Origin: Pachyrhynchus sulphureomaculatus
Lineage: Eukaryota > Arthropoda > Insecta > Coleoptera > Curculionidae
Assembly: GCA_019049505.1 (NCBI GenBank)
Contig: CM032448.1
Coordinates: 52,376,826-52,440,825 of the forward strand
Direction of reading: 5' to 3'
DNA: 64,000 nucleotides
Within the stretch, counting starts at the first letter, position 1. Every line of letters starts with the position of its first letter. The notes under the pieces are model-generated. The model had not been told where the DNA came from and searched no databases. It saw only the letters and a list, made by a program, of their open reading frames with translations. Positions 30,595-41,386 of this stretch are shown piece after piece. Made by a program: the position numbers and the translations under genes.

Positions 30595-32764
30595 CTAATT
30601 TTTATTTAAATAAAATTGACCAGGTCTTCCTTTTTTTCTATAATTGATAGTTTGAAAGTTGACATTTTCTTCTAATGAATCTTTAAATGAGATGTCACAG
30701 GAATTCTTTTTGTACTGAAGCCATTGTACAGGTCTCCACAAACATTTTTCGTCATTGTTTTTTGTCGCCACTTTGAACGGGCCTTCCTTTTTAGAGAGAT
30801 TATGAAAATCAAAAAAGTTTTCTGCTTGCATTGTTATAACTTTAAAAGGTTTAGTCTTCTTACAATCCCGAATTAGTTGAACCCAATCATTTAAATGGTT
30901 AATTTTAATATTTGTTCTTTTTTTTAGCGCGCTCTATTACAGAATGATCTACGTCACACTCCATGTGGGAATGCCCGCTTACCAGAAATTTATGGTTAAT
31001 TTCTTCAATACATTTTCTTTCGTAGTTTAAAAAGTATAAGAAACTAAGTGCCACTGGGTTGTTCTTGTTTTGACCTCCGCATGTGTCGGAATAAAATATA
31101 ACGGTTTTTACATTTTCAGGGAGTGCCTTTAAATGATGAAATAAACAAGAAGCTATGTCATTGGCCCCTCTGCCTGAAATAGTTTCATCCCACATGTAAC
31201 ATACTGCTTCATCATTGGTTGAATGACCACAATTGGCGTTTATAAAATGCCACAGAAGTTTTTAGATAGGGGGTAGGAAGGCATTGCTGTAAATCAGATG
31301 CAAATACTTGAACAGATTTATCAACTTTTGCAAGTTCCTTATCATTACGTTTGGTTTGATAAGCTAAGTCAGCCATTTTGTGGTGCTTTTCACGCTCAGA
31401 AATACAATTATCTTTATCAGAACCTGAAGCCACATTCAATTTTGCTTCTAGTAAATCACAAGTGTGACATGTATCCTGCTGAGGTTTTTTGAAAGAAAGA
31501 TTTAGACCATGAAATATTTTAGTATAAAAAGACAAAGAAACAGGGTTAGGTTTTCCTTCTGTAAACATTTTATTCATTTTAGCTATAGTCAAGTCAGAGC
31601 ACAAAAATCTCTTATTAGTCATATTCCGACAATAATGACTTTCATAAGACGGGAAAGACAAAATGTGACCCTTTACATCGTTTGACTCTTGAGTCGACCT
31701 TTTTGATTATGACCCCGTTCCACGGGCGTCAACAGCTACTATTCCAGAATGTGATAAACTCTTTTTTTTTAACAGCTAGTTTCACAACTCCCTTTGTTTC
31801 CCCTAATATACGGCAAAAACAGTCCTGGCAAACTTGAAAATTAAGTGATTTTATTATTAATGAATATGAGCAACTATACGATCGTTCGATTTTAGCATTT
31901 AATGATTGCATTTTTTTTTCCTTAATAGTAATTAGTGATGCTACATAATTTGCCCGTTTGTTTCTACTGCCTAAAGACCAGTAATTATGAAAACAAATTT
32001 TTCTGTCCTCTTCTTTAATTTTTTCTGAGCATTTCATTCTACAAAGTTTTAGAGGGATCGTTTTTCTTGAAGGAACAGTTTTTCCTTTTTCTGTGATATA
32101 AGCTTGACCTGAATTTCGCAGCTGTTTACAATTTTCTGTTTCACGTCGTGACTTAGGTTTTAAAGAACTAGACCCACCACTGGTTCCTGATTCTAGTAGC
32201 TGCTGCGATATTATGTTTGTTTGGTTTTGTTCGTGTGTTGTTGAGTCCTCGGCCGAATAAGTAGGGGTTTTCCATCCACCAGAATTATTGTGTTTTTTAT
32301 TCTTATCTAAAACAGATTTTAAATATAAAAATAGTTTGTTTGTTAACAATTTTATAACAACAAGCGGCAAAGTTAACTGTTATAAATAACACTAATTAAC
32401 AAAATTAATAAATTGAATAAAGTACAAAATTTACCTTCGACCAATTCAATTTCATCGGATGACGATGCTTCAGCCACTGGCACAAAATCAGGGTCCGCAT
32501 TCGAGTCATCTGAACTCAAAAATAAATCTAAAAAACAATTAAGTAATCATTATAAAAAAAAATGTACGAGTATGGAATGGATATATGTATTTGTAATAAT
32601 TTTTTTTCTGAAGACTTACCTTCATTTAATACTACTTCATCTGGGTCAGGAGCTGGGGCTGATACTACAGAATTATCAGGTGATACAAAAAGAGAATTAT
32701 CATTATAATTTTTTGAAAAACACTTTTGTTTTAGTTTATTTAAGAATTCTGTTTTCCGAGACAT
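30595..32764 (-). pseudogene. DUF7869-type transposon protein, spliced, copy 1
   Basis: A multi-exon gene. Exon 1 is 32764-32620 ('MSRKTEFLNKLKQKCFSK'), exon 2 is 32527-32435 ('DPDFVPVAEASSSDEIELVE') and exon 3 starts at 32306. All junctions are GT..AG. Later parts are 31661-31212 (with 'CHTCDLLEAKLN', a CxxC zinc site), 31195-30905 ('TVIFYSDTCGGQNKNNPVAL' and 'FLVSGHSHMECDVDH') and 30831-30595. The SDxCxGQN and SGHSHxxxDxDH blocks define the family, probably an RNase H-fold transposase with Asp catalysis. Frames break near 31690 and between the later parts, so it is degenerate. I found no flanking inverted repeats by eye. A diverged relative lies at 49464-51340. Confidence 0.65.
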
Positions 32765-33095
32765 GGTTGGTAAGACAAATGCTAAATGAATGAACAAAAA
32801 TAAGTAAAATATCGAAGAAAATGAAATACAAACAATTCTGTATAATCTCCCGCCAGAACCAGTTCATAGAATTTTTTAAACCGGTAGCTGATGATTTTCC
32901 GAGAACTATAATGGAGCAGTTGTGTGCGTAGTCCTAAACCGTTCATAACTGGCTAACTCGACTTGTCACATATATTTTATCACCTTGTTGTGTGAATTAC
33001 TGACCAACTCGAGATGATCAGTTATTACCAACCATGGAATGGCGGTGTAAGACTGAACATGTCGACTTAGTTATCCTAACACTACCATTTTGAAG
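32765..33095. other. gene-free stretch
   Basis: No gene seen. GC-richer than the surroundings near 32840-33060; possibly a relic MITE. Confidence 0.3.
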
Positions 33096-33185
33096 ATGGT
33101 CAATAAAACACAACCTTCTCATTCCTTTCCTATTGGGCCCATGGTCAATAAAACACAACCTTCTCATTCCTTTCCTATTGGGCCC
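33096..33185. repeat. 45-bp tandem duplication
   Basis: Two identical adjacent copies of ATGGTCAATAAAACACAACC... ending GGGCCC, at 33096-33140 and 33141-33185. Confidence 0.95.
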
Positions 33186-33269
33186 ATGAGTTAGGCACTT
33201 ATTCACACAGTATATCAAGCCAAGACCAGTTTCATGGTGCATTTAGTTAATTTTGCACAAAATTCGACT

Positions 33270-33925
33270 CGCTTATTCACAACTCTTATAGATTTTCTAT
33301 TGGGTTCATATCAGGAGAATTGCCTGGCCAGGTATATTTTGGTTAGCTAGGAAAGTTGTAATGCTCCTAGCTTTATGGCATGGTGCTGAATCGTGCATAA
33401 AAATAAATTTCTCTGGATCTGGAAACTATTCTTGAAGTTGGGGAATAAGACGAGTCTGCAGGACTTTTTTGTACTGGTCTTGTTTCATAGTTCCCTGCAT
33501 AATATAAAGCCTTCCAACCACTTTGGCACTAATGACCGATCACACTATGACTTTGACAGGATGTTTCACCTTCTCTACAATGCAGTCAACTTTTCCTCAG
33601 CCAATCGCCTCTGAATAGTCCTTTTTGAGACTGGGATCCCGGATTCCTGTACTAGGTGGGTTAAAAACCTCAACACTTTTTTTTCTGTTTGCTAAGCAAA
33701 TATCTCTGATTTTTCGATCAGAACGTGGGGTAGTAATTCTTTTTTGCCACTTTTTCTTTTTGGAGAAAATGACTCATTTTTATCCAAATTCAGCTTTATT
33801 CTGTTGACAACTGATTTAGAAACACCAGCAATTTTTGCTACTTTCGTCAGAGAATGATTTGTGTGGAGTAAAAGAGTTTTTACTTCGGATTTTTTTCGTG
33901 GAGAAAGGTCACCTCGTTTACCCAT
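33270..33925 (-). pseudogene. Tc1-like transposase relic
   Basis: It starts at the ATG at 33925 with 'MGKRGDLSPRKKSEVKTLLL' and a helix-turn-helix 'SLTKVAKIAGVSKSVVNRIK', the DNA-binding paired domain of Tc1 transposases. Shifted frames further down still show 'FIFMHDSAPCHKA' (second catalytic Asp block) and 'GNSPDMNPIENL' with the third acidic residue of the DD34E set. At least three frame breaks and stops are present. Terminal repeats were not found. Confidence 0.75.
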
Positions 33926-34522
33926 ACTACAAATCAAAAAAAGTAAAAATAATTATAACTTAGCAAAATTAATGAAAAATATAATCGCCAAGAAAAAAAC
34001 GGTTAATACTTACATGACATAAAATCCTTTATTTAAAAAGAGAAAAAGTAAATACATAGAACAAACTTGAGAAATTACGATTACTCAGTAATAAACCTCT
34101 CTAGTACAACACCATTCACACACTAATAGAAACAAAAAATAAACTTATACGTCATCCACCACTTCAAGTTATGTTGAGGGAATAATAATCGATAAAACAA
34201 CTGGTACTGTATCATAGTATTAGTAGTAATAAATAAAAAAAAACAGTTTTACTTACCTTTTTTCTTTGTTGAGTTCCATTTATTTCACTCCATCTTCCAA
34301 ACAAATTTTGACAAACTTCTACCTACAATCTCTATTTAATGTTTCTATCGCTGTATTCTTTTAAAGTTATGTCATATAAAGGTGGTCTTCTCTCAACTTC
34401 AGTAATAAGCATTCCAGAATATCAGAATCAACGCTCAATGTAGCCATCGTTGCTCCAGAAATACAATAAAAAATATAATAAATACTTATAACGTACAAAC
34501 TATTCAGCGAAACGCTGTAGTG
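33926..34522. other. gene-free AT-rich stretch
   Basis: No coding signal. It probably includes the 5' end of the Tc1 element. At 34505-34526 begins a GC-rich segment that continues at 40768 on the far side of the errantivirus. Confidence 0.4.
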
Positions 34523-34526
34523 CGCG

Positions 34527-34828
34527 AATTATAAACTCGAAGACTGGAAACTTGTAAAAAAAAATCGTTTTATTTAAATATATAATATACAGTTACTTCT
34601 TAACACTAACTTAGCTAGTAAAAGACTAATAATAATAATAATGATCCCTAAGATGTTGAGGTATTTATACTAATGCCTTATCTACTAATTATAAATACGT
34701 TAGTGATAATAGTCTTTACAAGGAAAAGTACAACTTTCTAGACGAATAGCTTATAATTAAGATATGTCTAATTTTAGGAAAGTTCCTATATTATTCTAAT
34801 AAACCAGGGCCGGTTTAGGGTTATAATT
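34527..34828 (-). repeat. 3' LTR of the errantivirus
   Basis: A 302-bp LTR, identical to 40466-40767 except for CTAGACGAAT versus CTAGACTAAT near 34741. Confidence 0.93.
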
Positions 34829-34839
34829 CCTCTCCCCTA
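34829..34839 (-). promoter_or_regulatory. polypurine tract
   Basis: AGGGGAGAGG on the minus strand lies directly before the 3' LTR. It primes plus-strand DNA synthesis. Confidence 0.75.
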
Positions 34840-34916
34840 AGAGTCGTTAACGTCCTCGTTAAGCAATTTTCTAAGTGTATTTCTTGGGACAGAATCTTTG
34901 ATTCTATTTCTATAAA

Positions 34917-36240
34917 TTATATACTGATCACACAAATTACAATGATTACGCATATAATAATGGTAAACACTGAATAATGATGTGTTTTTGTTATAAAATT
35001 ATTATATTCTATCGGGTCAAATAAATCACTTTTCATTTTAATTGGTTCTGTTAGATGGTATGATTCGAAATTTATGCTTTTTCCTTTTGTTATTGGTTGA
35101 AAATTGATTTCTTCAAAAATTTCAGTTATATTGTACACTGTATTAGAAAATTTTTCATTGTCTATAATCAAATCACATTCACTAGAAATTAAATTACAAT
35201 TGGTAATGGTTTTTCTCGAAATGGTTTTACAATTTTCAATTACTACTCTAGGTTTATTTGTACAATACAAAAACCTATTATTTTGTGTATAAATTGATAA
35301 ACTATAATTATTATATACTAGAGCAAAAGTACAATTGTTTATTTGAGAAGAATTAATCAGCTGATTACCACAAAACCATTTGTTGTTGATAGACTTGCAA
35401 TTGTCATACCATAGGTCATTACAATAATATTTACTCGGCGGTATTAATATTAATTGTTTGTTTGTTGGTACTGGGTACATAATTTGTAAATTACAAGGGT
35501 TTCTTTTAAATAATGGAATTTTAACTACTAAAATTGCCTTGTTATTGTTGACTTGGACAAATCCCGTTTTACATATTGATATTAAGTCATAAATATGGTC
35601 TAAGGGCCATAGTTGATTATAAGAGTAATGAGATTCTAGAAAATTCCAGATGTTTCTTATTTGATTTAAATCGAATAATTCGATATCTAGTGTGTTTGAA
35701 ATAGCAAATGTTATTGTATTTAGTAATCTTATTAAATAAGAGTCAATAATAGATACTTGAAAAGAATGATCTTGTAATTGAATAATTATGTCTGATAGGC
35801 TTGTTATGTTTTTTAAAGCTTGATTTAAATTTTGTGTGTTGTTATATATTAATAAAATATCATTTTGAAACTTCTCTGAAATATGACCAGCAAAGGAGCT
35901 TAATTCGTTTAATTTATGCATGGTTGTAAATTTTCCAGTAATAAAAATGGTCGTTAAATTGATGACTCAAGAAAATTTATCAAACCTCTCCGTTTTCTGT
36001 GTCGTATGTCAATTTTTGTTAATTTATGCAAATTGTCGAATGCATGATTTAATTGATTATATGTGTGATTTAATCTAGATTGTAAATTTTGGTTTTCAGA
36101 ATATGAACTGGTTAGTTGATTTTGTAATGTTAGGTGATTAATATATAGGTGAGTTAACGTTAGTTGTATATTAGATAAATTGAAGGTAATATATGTCGTA
36201 TGGTAATTTTCTAAAATTAAACTATTATTAATATATTCAT
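34917..36240 (-). pseudogene. errantivirus env (baculovirus F-like), broken
   Basis: The envelope glycoprotein gene. The long frame 35921-34917 is 334 residues with several N-glycosylation sites, a cysteine-rich central region ('YYCNDLWYDNCKSINNKWFC') and a C-terminal membrane anchor ('YSVFTIIICVIIVICVISI'). An upstream frame (about 36240-35960) on the same strand contains a basic furin-type motif RHRKRR followed by a small hydrophobic stretch, then a stop near 35960. The N-terminal subunit and signal peptide upstream are not clearly open. At least one stop and one shift therefore separate the subunits. Confidence 0.75.
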
Positions 36241-36251
36241 TATAGTAGCCA

Positions 36252-38741
36252 TTATCCGGTAGGGGTACAACTTGTAGCGTCTTGACATTCGTCAGGATTG
36301 CTAGCCTGTAAAGAAGAGTTAGTTTTTCTAAGTCTTTTGATTTTTCTTAAATGGGTTTTGGTTATTTGATTAGTTGGGAGTTTTCCTTTAATGACGTTTT
36401 TATTTTTGCTAATAATCTTAATGGGCGTATACCGTGGTGATGCCTTATTTCTTCTGTCGGATTTCTTATAAACAATTTGATCTTGGGAAATATGAGGTAC
36501 TAAATCAGCGTTTTTATTTTGTTTTTCAGTTCTTAGCTTTTGAGTTTCGTAAGTTTGATTATAAACTTTTTGATGAAACGATATCATTTCTTGTTTCCTT
36601 TTTTCATTATATCTTTCAAAAATTGTTAAATCGTTATTGATATTTGGTTCATGATAGTAGGGTCCATAAAGCAAATTGAAAGGTGAGAACCCTGTAGTAG
36701 AGTGAATACTTTGATTATAAATTAATATACTAGATATCATTAAATTGTCTATGCTTTCTTCCGGATCTTTTTGTCTTAAAATTCTTAATTTTTCTATCAA
36801 GGTAGAGTGTAGTCTTTCTACAGGACTATTGGATGTGGAATTGTTGGGCGTTGTATAGTGTAGTTCAATGTAATGTAATTGACAAAATTCTTTAAAAACT
36901 TTGTTGTTGAATTCTGACCCATTGTCTGCGACAATTCTTTGAGGGGTGTTGTGATGAGAGAGAAAATGACGTAATTTATTTAATATAGTTATGGCGTTTT
37001 TATCTTTTATGTGATACGCTTGGGCGTATTTACTAAAGGAGTCTAATAGGGTTAAAAATAGAGTTTGTGAAAACTGAAAAATATCGATATGAACGGTTCT
37101 GAAAGGTTTTTCTGCTAAAAGAGGACCTTCATATGGTATTTTATATGGGTTTCTTTCGTACTTATTTTGTAGGCATAACTCGCAATTGTTTAGGATTGAC
37201 GTGATACTATCCCTTAATTTAGGCCAATAGTATTCTTGTTTTAATTTGTTGTATGTTTCGCTTATTCCATTATGGTTTTTTTGATGGTAATTTTCTATTA
37301 TTTCCGTTTGCATTTGTGGATCTGTTATGTCTTGCAGATATTTGTAAGAGATGCAAATTTTTACATTCGGAGAAAGATGTTTTTCTATGAGGTTTTTAAA
37401 TATGGTTTCAAGTTCTTTGTCATTAACATATATGGTTGTCAAGTTATTTGTATTAAGCAGTTCTTTAATCGCAATGATTAGAGACTCTTCGGTGTTCTCT
37501 CTTGGGATTTGAACTAGAGTATGACTTTTATTAAAAGGTTTAGTATTAATTTGTTTATATGATTTTCCGTAAGTGATAATAAGTCGTCTTGATGCATAAT
37601 TGACAGGTAGTTCAGAAATTGGTAATAATTTTCCGTCGGGTTCTCTGTTGGAATGTAATGTATTCTGGGAGGAATTTTCTTCTGGAAGATTTTCCTCTGC
37701 TGTAAAATCTCGTAAGTTAGCAATATCATCTGACGTGTTCGGGACTATTGACTCAATTTCATTTACATGTACCTCGACACGTGATAGGGCATCTGCAACT
37801 ACGTTTTCTTTTCCTTTTTTATAATTAATTTTAAAGTCGAATTCTTCAAGTTTTAACCTCCACCTAATTAATCTTGAGTTTGGCTCTTTTATTTTTGATA
37901 GCCATACTAAAGGGTTGTGGTCTGTTTCAATAGTAAAGGTTTTTCCATATAAATAAGGTCTGAAATGTTTTGTAGAGTCTAATATAGCTAAAAGTTCTTT
38001 CTCAATTGTCGAATAGTTTTTCTCGGCTGAATTTAAAGTTCTTGAGTAAAAAGCTACAGGGTGATCATTTTGGGACATTACGCTTCCTATTGCAAAATTA
38101 GAAGCGGCTGTAGTTAATTTGAATGGTTTTGCAAAATCAGGGTATACCAAAACTGGGGAATTTGAGATAATTTCCTTGCATTTATTAAATGCTTCTACAT
38201 ATTCTCTATTGTCAGGTTTTATGACCATTCCTTTTCTTAAGCATTTAGTTATAGGAAAAACTATTTTTGCGAAATTTTTATTAAATCTTCGATAATATCC
38301 TACAAGACCTAAGAAAGATTTAATTTCTTTCTGAGTTTTCGGTATAGGGTAATTTTTTATAGCATCTATTTTGGAAGGGTTGGGTTTTATTCCCTCAGGA
38401 GTAATAATGTAACCTAGGAAGGATACTTCCTTTGAAAGAAACTCCGATTTGTCGAGTTGTATTTTTAGATTTACTTCTCGAAATTTCTTGAAAATAATTC
38501 TTATGTGGTCTAGATGTTCAGATAGAGATTTTGAGAAAATTACCACATCATCCATGTAAACAAAACATAATTTATATAGGTATTCGCGTAATATTTCGTC
38601 CATCATTCGTTGAAATGTTGCAGGGGCGTTTCTTAATCCAAATGGCATCCTCACGTATTCAAAGTGGCCATTATTAACAGTAAATGCTGTCTTTTCTATC
38701 GAATCTGGGTGCATTCCTATCTGGTGAAAGCCTTGGGCCAA
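36252..38741 (-). CDS. errantivirus pol: RT, RNase H, integrase
   Basis: A single open frame of 829 residues. RT: 'FVYMDDVVIFSK' (YMDD, near residue 62) and 'SFLGYIITPEGIKPNPSKID'. RNase H: 'TIETDHNPLVWL' near 285 and 'NVVADALSRVE' near 330. Integrase: HHCC-like zinc region ('HQKNHNGISETYNKLKQEYY', 'CELCLQNKYERNP'), 'VHIDIFQFSQTLFLTLLDSF' with the first Asp, 'VADNGSEFNN' with the second, and 'SPVERLHSTLIEKL' with the Glu. All catalytic residues look intact. The upstream part of RT is in another frame (39208-38792); a one-base loss near 38805 separates them. Confidence 0.9.
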   Translation of the reverse strand: MAQGFHQIGMHPDSIEKTAFTVNNGHFEYVRMPFGLRNAPATFQRMMDEILREYLYKLCFVYMDDVVIFSKSLSEHLDHIRIIFKKFREVNLKIQLDKSEFLSKEVSFLGYIITPEGIKPNPSKIDAIKNYPIPKTQKEIKSFLGLVGYYRRFNKNFAKIVFPITKCLRKGMVIKPDNREYVEAFNKCKEIISNSPVLVYPDFAKPFKLTTAASNFAIGSVMSQNDHPVAFYSRTLNSAEKNYSTIEKELLAILDSTKHFRPYLYGKTFTIETDHNPLVWLSKIKEPNSRLIRWRLKLEEFDFKINYKKGKENVVADALSRVEVHVNEIESIVPNTSDDIANLRDFTAEENLPEENSSQNTLHSNREPDGKLLPISELPVNYASRRLIITYGKSYKQINTKPFNKSHTLVQIPRENTEESLIIAIKELLNTNNLTTIYVNDKELETIFKNLIEKHLSPNVKICISYKYLQDITDPQMQTEIIENYHQKNHNGISETYNKLKQEYYWPKLRDSITSILNNCELCLQNKYERNPYKIPYEGPLLAEKPFRTVHIDIFQFSQTLFLTLLDSFSKYAQAYHIKDKNAITILNKLRHFLSHHNTPQRIVADNGSEFNNKVFKEFCQLHYIELHYTTPNNSTSNSPVERLHSTLIEKLRILRQKDPEESIDNLMISSILIYNQSIHSTTGFSPFNLLYGPYYHEPNINNDLTIFERYNEKRKQEMISFHQKVYNQTYETQKLRTEKQNKNADLVPHISQDQIVYKKSDRRNKASPRYTPIKIISKNKNVIKGKLPTNQITKTHLRKIKRLRKTNSSLQASNPDECQDATSCTPTG

Positions 38742-38791
38742 ATCGAGGGTGGTGAAATATGTGCATTTTCCCAGATTATCTAGAATTTCTT

Positions 38792-39208
38792 CTATTCTAG
38801 GCAGTGGATATTTTCTTCTACAGTATGTTCGTTTAAATTTCTATAATCTATGACTAGTCTATATTTTTTTTTGCCTGATGCGTCTGCTTTTTTTGGAACT
38901 ATCCATACGGGTGCAGAGTATGGAGATATGGATGGTCTAATGATTTTATTATCTAGTAGCTTTTGTATTTGATTTTGTATTTCTTCCTGCATTGAAGGAG
39001 GGTGTCTGAATGATTTACTATAAATTGGTCTGTCATTTGATGTTCGTATTTTATGTTTAGTTTTACTAGTAAGGGTTAAATTGCAATTTTCGGAATACAT
39101 TATATCCCTAAATTGATGGCAAATATCTCTTATTTTCCTTTTCTCTAGGTCATTAAGGTGATTAAGCCGTAATTGTTCGTCTAGATTATGATAATTCGTT
39201 TTTGTCAC
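38792..39208 (-). CDS. errantivirus pol: N-terminal RT part
   Basis: This codes for the RT fingers: 'RPIYSKSFRHPPSMQEEIQN', 'SPYSAPVWIVPKKADASGKK' and 'YRLVIDYRNLNEHT'. The frame ends at a stop near 38792, directly before the block that continues in the 38741 frame. Upstream it is open to about 39340 and links to the protease by a second break. Confidence 0.85.
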   Translation of the reverse strand: MTKTNYHNLDEQLRLNHLNDLEKRKIRDICHQFRDIMYSENCNLTLTSKTKHKIRTSNDRPIYSKSFRHPPSMQEEIQNQIQKLLDNKIIRPSISPYSAPVWIVPKKADASGKKKYRLVIDYRNLNEHTVEENIHCLE

Positions 39209-39349
39209 TTTCGGATTAATAATTTCAAATTCTGATTCAGGTATTACTCGTATTCTTTCACTAAAATTTATTTCGACATTTGGGCAAGGATTTGGGATTG
39301 TACATAATCCTTCTTTAATATTTATAATTATATCTGGTATTGTAAAATT

Positions 39350-39807
39350 ATTTCATTCAAAAGATGGCAAAAGAGCTATACCTTCTTTTTGTGTCACAGG
39401 GATTTGTAAAGTTTTACTATTAGAAATACTAGGTGGTATAAGTTGATTGTAAATTGTAGAGAATTTTATTACCGTATTTTTTAATTTTAAAGTATGTTTA
39501 TCGTAATCTATTATGGCTTTCATATTTAATAAATCTTTAGTTCCTATTAATGCGTCAAAACTATTATGCCAATTAACAATTTGATTTGTTCGTGAATGCC
39601 AATCTCTTTAAAAATAGGTAATATTAAATTTTTATCTTCTCTAAATTTTTGTTTACATGCTGTGATTTCAAATGGTTCGTAAAATATATTTTCCGGGAAT
39701 AATTCTGCAATTTGAGGGTTTATAATGGAATCACTAGCTCCTGAGTCAATGAAGACGGTTAGTTGCATATTTTTAAGATATAGGTAAGGTAATTCCATTT
39801 GTCTCAT
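39350..39807 (-). pseudogene. errantivirus aspartic protease (frame break)
   Basis: 'LTVFIDSGASDSIINPQIAE' holds the DSG active site and flap start of a retroviral-type protease. The frame 39807-39547 ends early, and the protein continues in another frame with 'NSFDALIGTKDLLNMKAIID', so there is an indel near 39590. A further stop near 39351 interrupts the protease-RT linker. Confidence 0.75.
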
Positions 39808-39814
39808 TATATTA

Positions 39815-40155
39815 TTTAGGTTGATTCCGGGACTGAGGCTGGATCGGTAAAATTTTCAGGATTTTCCTCGCATTCGTAATCTACGTCATACGGGAGTGAC
39901 AGGAAGTTAGGATCGTTAGTATAATTATAGTCCTGAAGTGTTTCCTCATTTGTGGCTTCATTGTCGCATTCTAAGTTGGTTAGTTCCTCGAACATAAAAT
40001 TGTTTGAGGGTTGCCTGTTTTGAAAGTGATTGTAGTTGGAGTTTTGGGAAAATTGGGGTTTTTGGAACTGATTACGATTTTGGAAATTTAAATTTTGGGG
40101 TTAAAAGTATTTTTTTTCAATTGATTAATAAAACGGTTTTCTAAATCTGACATTA
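39815..40155 (-). pseudogene. errantivirus gag remnant
   Basis: The gag start near 40150 ('MSDLENRFINQLKKN') is followed at once by the Asn/Gln-rich gag C-terminus ('QNLNFQNRNQFQKPQFSQNS', then 'ELTNLECDN'), which ends near 39815. The matrix and capsid parts of about 300 residues or more expected for an insect gypsy gag are absent. The junction is near 40105. This is a clean internal deletion, since both ends are recognisable. Confidence 0.75.
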
Positions 40156-40169
40156 AAGGCAATTCTAGA

Positions 40170-40178
40170 GTTACTTAC
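40170..40178 (-). promoter_or_regulatory. candidate splice donor for env RNA
   Basis: GCTAATGTAAGTAAC on the minus strand gives a strong GTAAGT donor just upstream of the gag start, where errantiviruses splice to env. Confidence 0.4.
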
Positions 40179-40447
40179 ATTAGCAAACACAAGGAGTTGT
40201 CCATAAAGGTTCACTTTTGCACTGGTAACTGGAAATTCTTCTTGTCAGTAAAATCTCGTACTCGCCGTCTGGATCACCAGGTAGTTAGCTTTCCTCGACC
40301 AAGTTCCTCTTACTCGTAACTTTTGTTAAGGGAGTCGTCTTCGGCTTCTGGATCAATAGTTGTAGGTAGAATAATTTACACTGATAAAGACCCGTATTCT
40401 TTTGAATAGTGCTTTAACAAATAAAAATTTGAACTATGCGTGAGCAC

Positions 40448-40465
40448 TATCCTGTTCGCAGCGCC
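40448..40465 (-). promoter_or_regulatory. primer-binding site candidate
   Basis: GGCGCTGCGAACAGGATA follows directly after the 5' LTR on the minus strand. Position fits a tRNA primer site; the exact tRNA is not clear. Confidence 0.5.
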
Positions 40466-40767
40466 AATTATAAACTCGAAGACTGGAAACTTGTAAAAAA
40501 AAATCGTTTTATTTAAATATATAATATACAGTTACTTCTTAACACTAACTTAGCTAGTAAAAGACTAATAATAATAATAATGATCCCTAAGATGTTGAGG
40601 TATTTATACTAATGCCTTATCTACTAATTATAAATACGTTAGTGATAATAGTCTTTACAAGGAAAAGTACAACTTTCTAGACTAATAGCTTATAATTAAG
40701 ATATGTCTAATTTTAGGAAAGTTCCTATATTATTCTAATAAACCAGGGCCGGTTTAGGGTTATAATT
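40466..40767 (-). repeat. 5' LTR of the errantivirus
   Basis: A 302-bp LTR, 5' copy for the minus-strand element. Confidence 0.93.
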
Positions 40768-40771
40768 CGCG

Positions 40772-41386
40772 CAGTCAAAGCTTAACTAATATGTTACAAA
40801 AAGACGATCAACCGCCGTGCCGCAAACAAGTTGTACCTTTTTGCAGACTTTTCGATGCTGCGGCGACTTTGCCGTTAAGTGCGCGCAATAAAATTGAAAA
40901 CTCTATGTTACAATACTGCAGCGCGACATAATGCCGCAGCGCTTTTTTGCCGTGCGGCCAAAAACTCGTAGTGCGCACCTACCCTTAAGACTAGGTTTTG
41001 GCACGTTACGTAAATCACTCTTATCCTCGTCTCTGTCAATAGATCTATTGTCAGTAAATTCTATGGTGTTTAAAATTAAAAACTTTTGTATACGACTTAC
41101 GTAATTTAAGAAAAATGAAATTGAATTGAAACAAAGAAAACAACCAAGTTAAATAAAAACATGCGGTGTAAGCGTATGAGAAGAAATGAGTAAAGTACAG
41201 AACTCTGAAAGGATTGTCTCTATCCCATCTACATGTAGCTTATCAGTCAGACAAGAATGGAGAGGATGGCAAAGAGACTAGCGTGAAAGATTAAAAGCCT
41301 GACGTTCTTTTCTCTTGAACTCCATCCACTAACACTCTCTTCACGAAATCGGCTTTCCTTACAGAAAGATCTACAATGGTGGGGCG
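40772..41386. other. GC-rich pre-insertion locus
   Basis: No gene. The stretch 40772-40985 is rich in GCCGCAAAC/GCGGC motifs and includes GTAGTGCGCAC (40967-40978). This is similar to the GTAGTGCGCGC at the left flank (34517-34526), so it may be a MITE hit by the errantivirus. Confidence 0.35.

Larger units (their letters stand above)
34527..40767 (-). mobile_element. young errantivirus (Ty3/gypsy with env), gag-deleted, 6241 bp
   Basis: Bounded by two 302-bp LTRs that differ at about one position and by the 4-bp duplication CGCG (34523-34526 and 40768-40771). LTRs begin AATTATAA and end TTATAATT. The content in transcription order is leader, a short gag remnant, protease, RT-RNase H-integrase and env. 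Most of gag is missing, and pol carries three frame breaks. Near-identical LTRs imply recent insertion, so the parent RNA may have been packaged by another copy. The target GCGCGC fits the alternating purine-pyrimidine preference of gypsy-type integrases. Confidence 0.92.

Noticed and set aside
32413..32793. Plus-strand ORFs opposite the DUF7869 first exons
   Set aside because: The minus strand has consistent exons with GT..AG junctions in matching phase.
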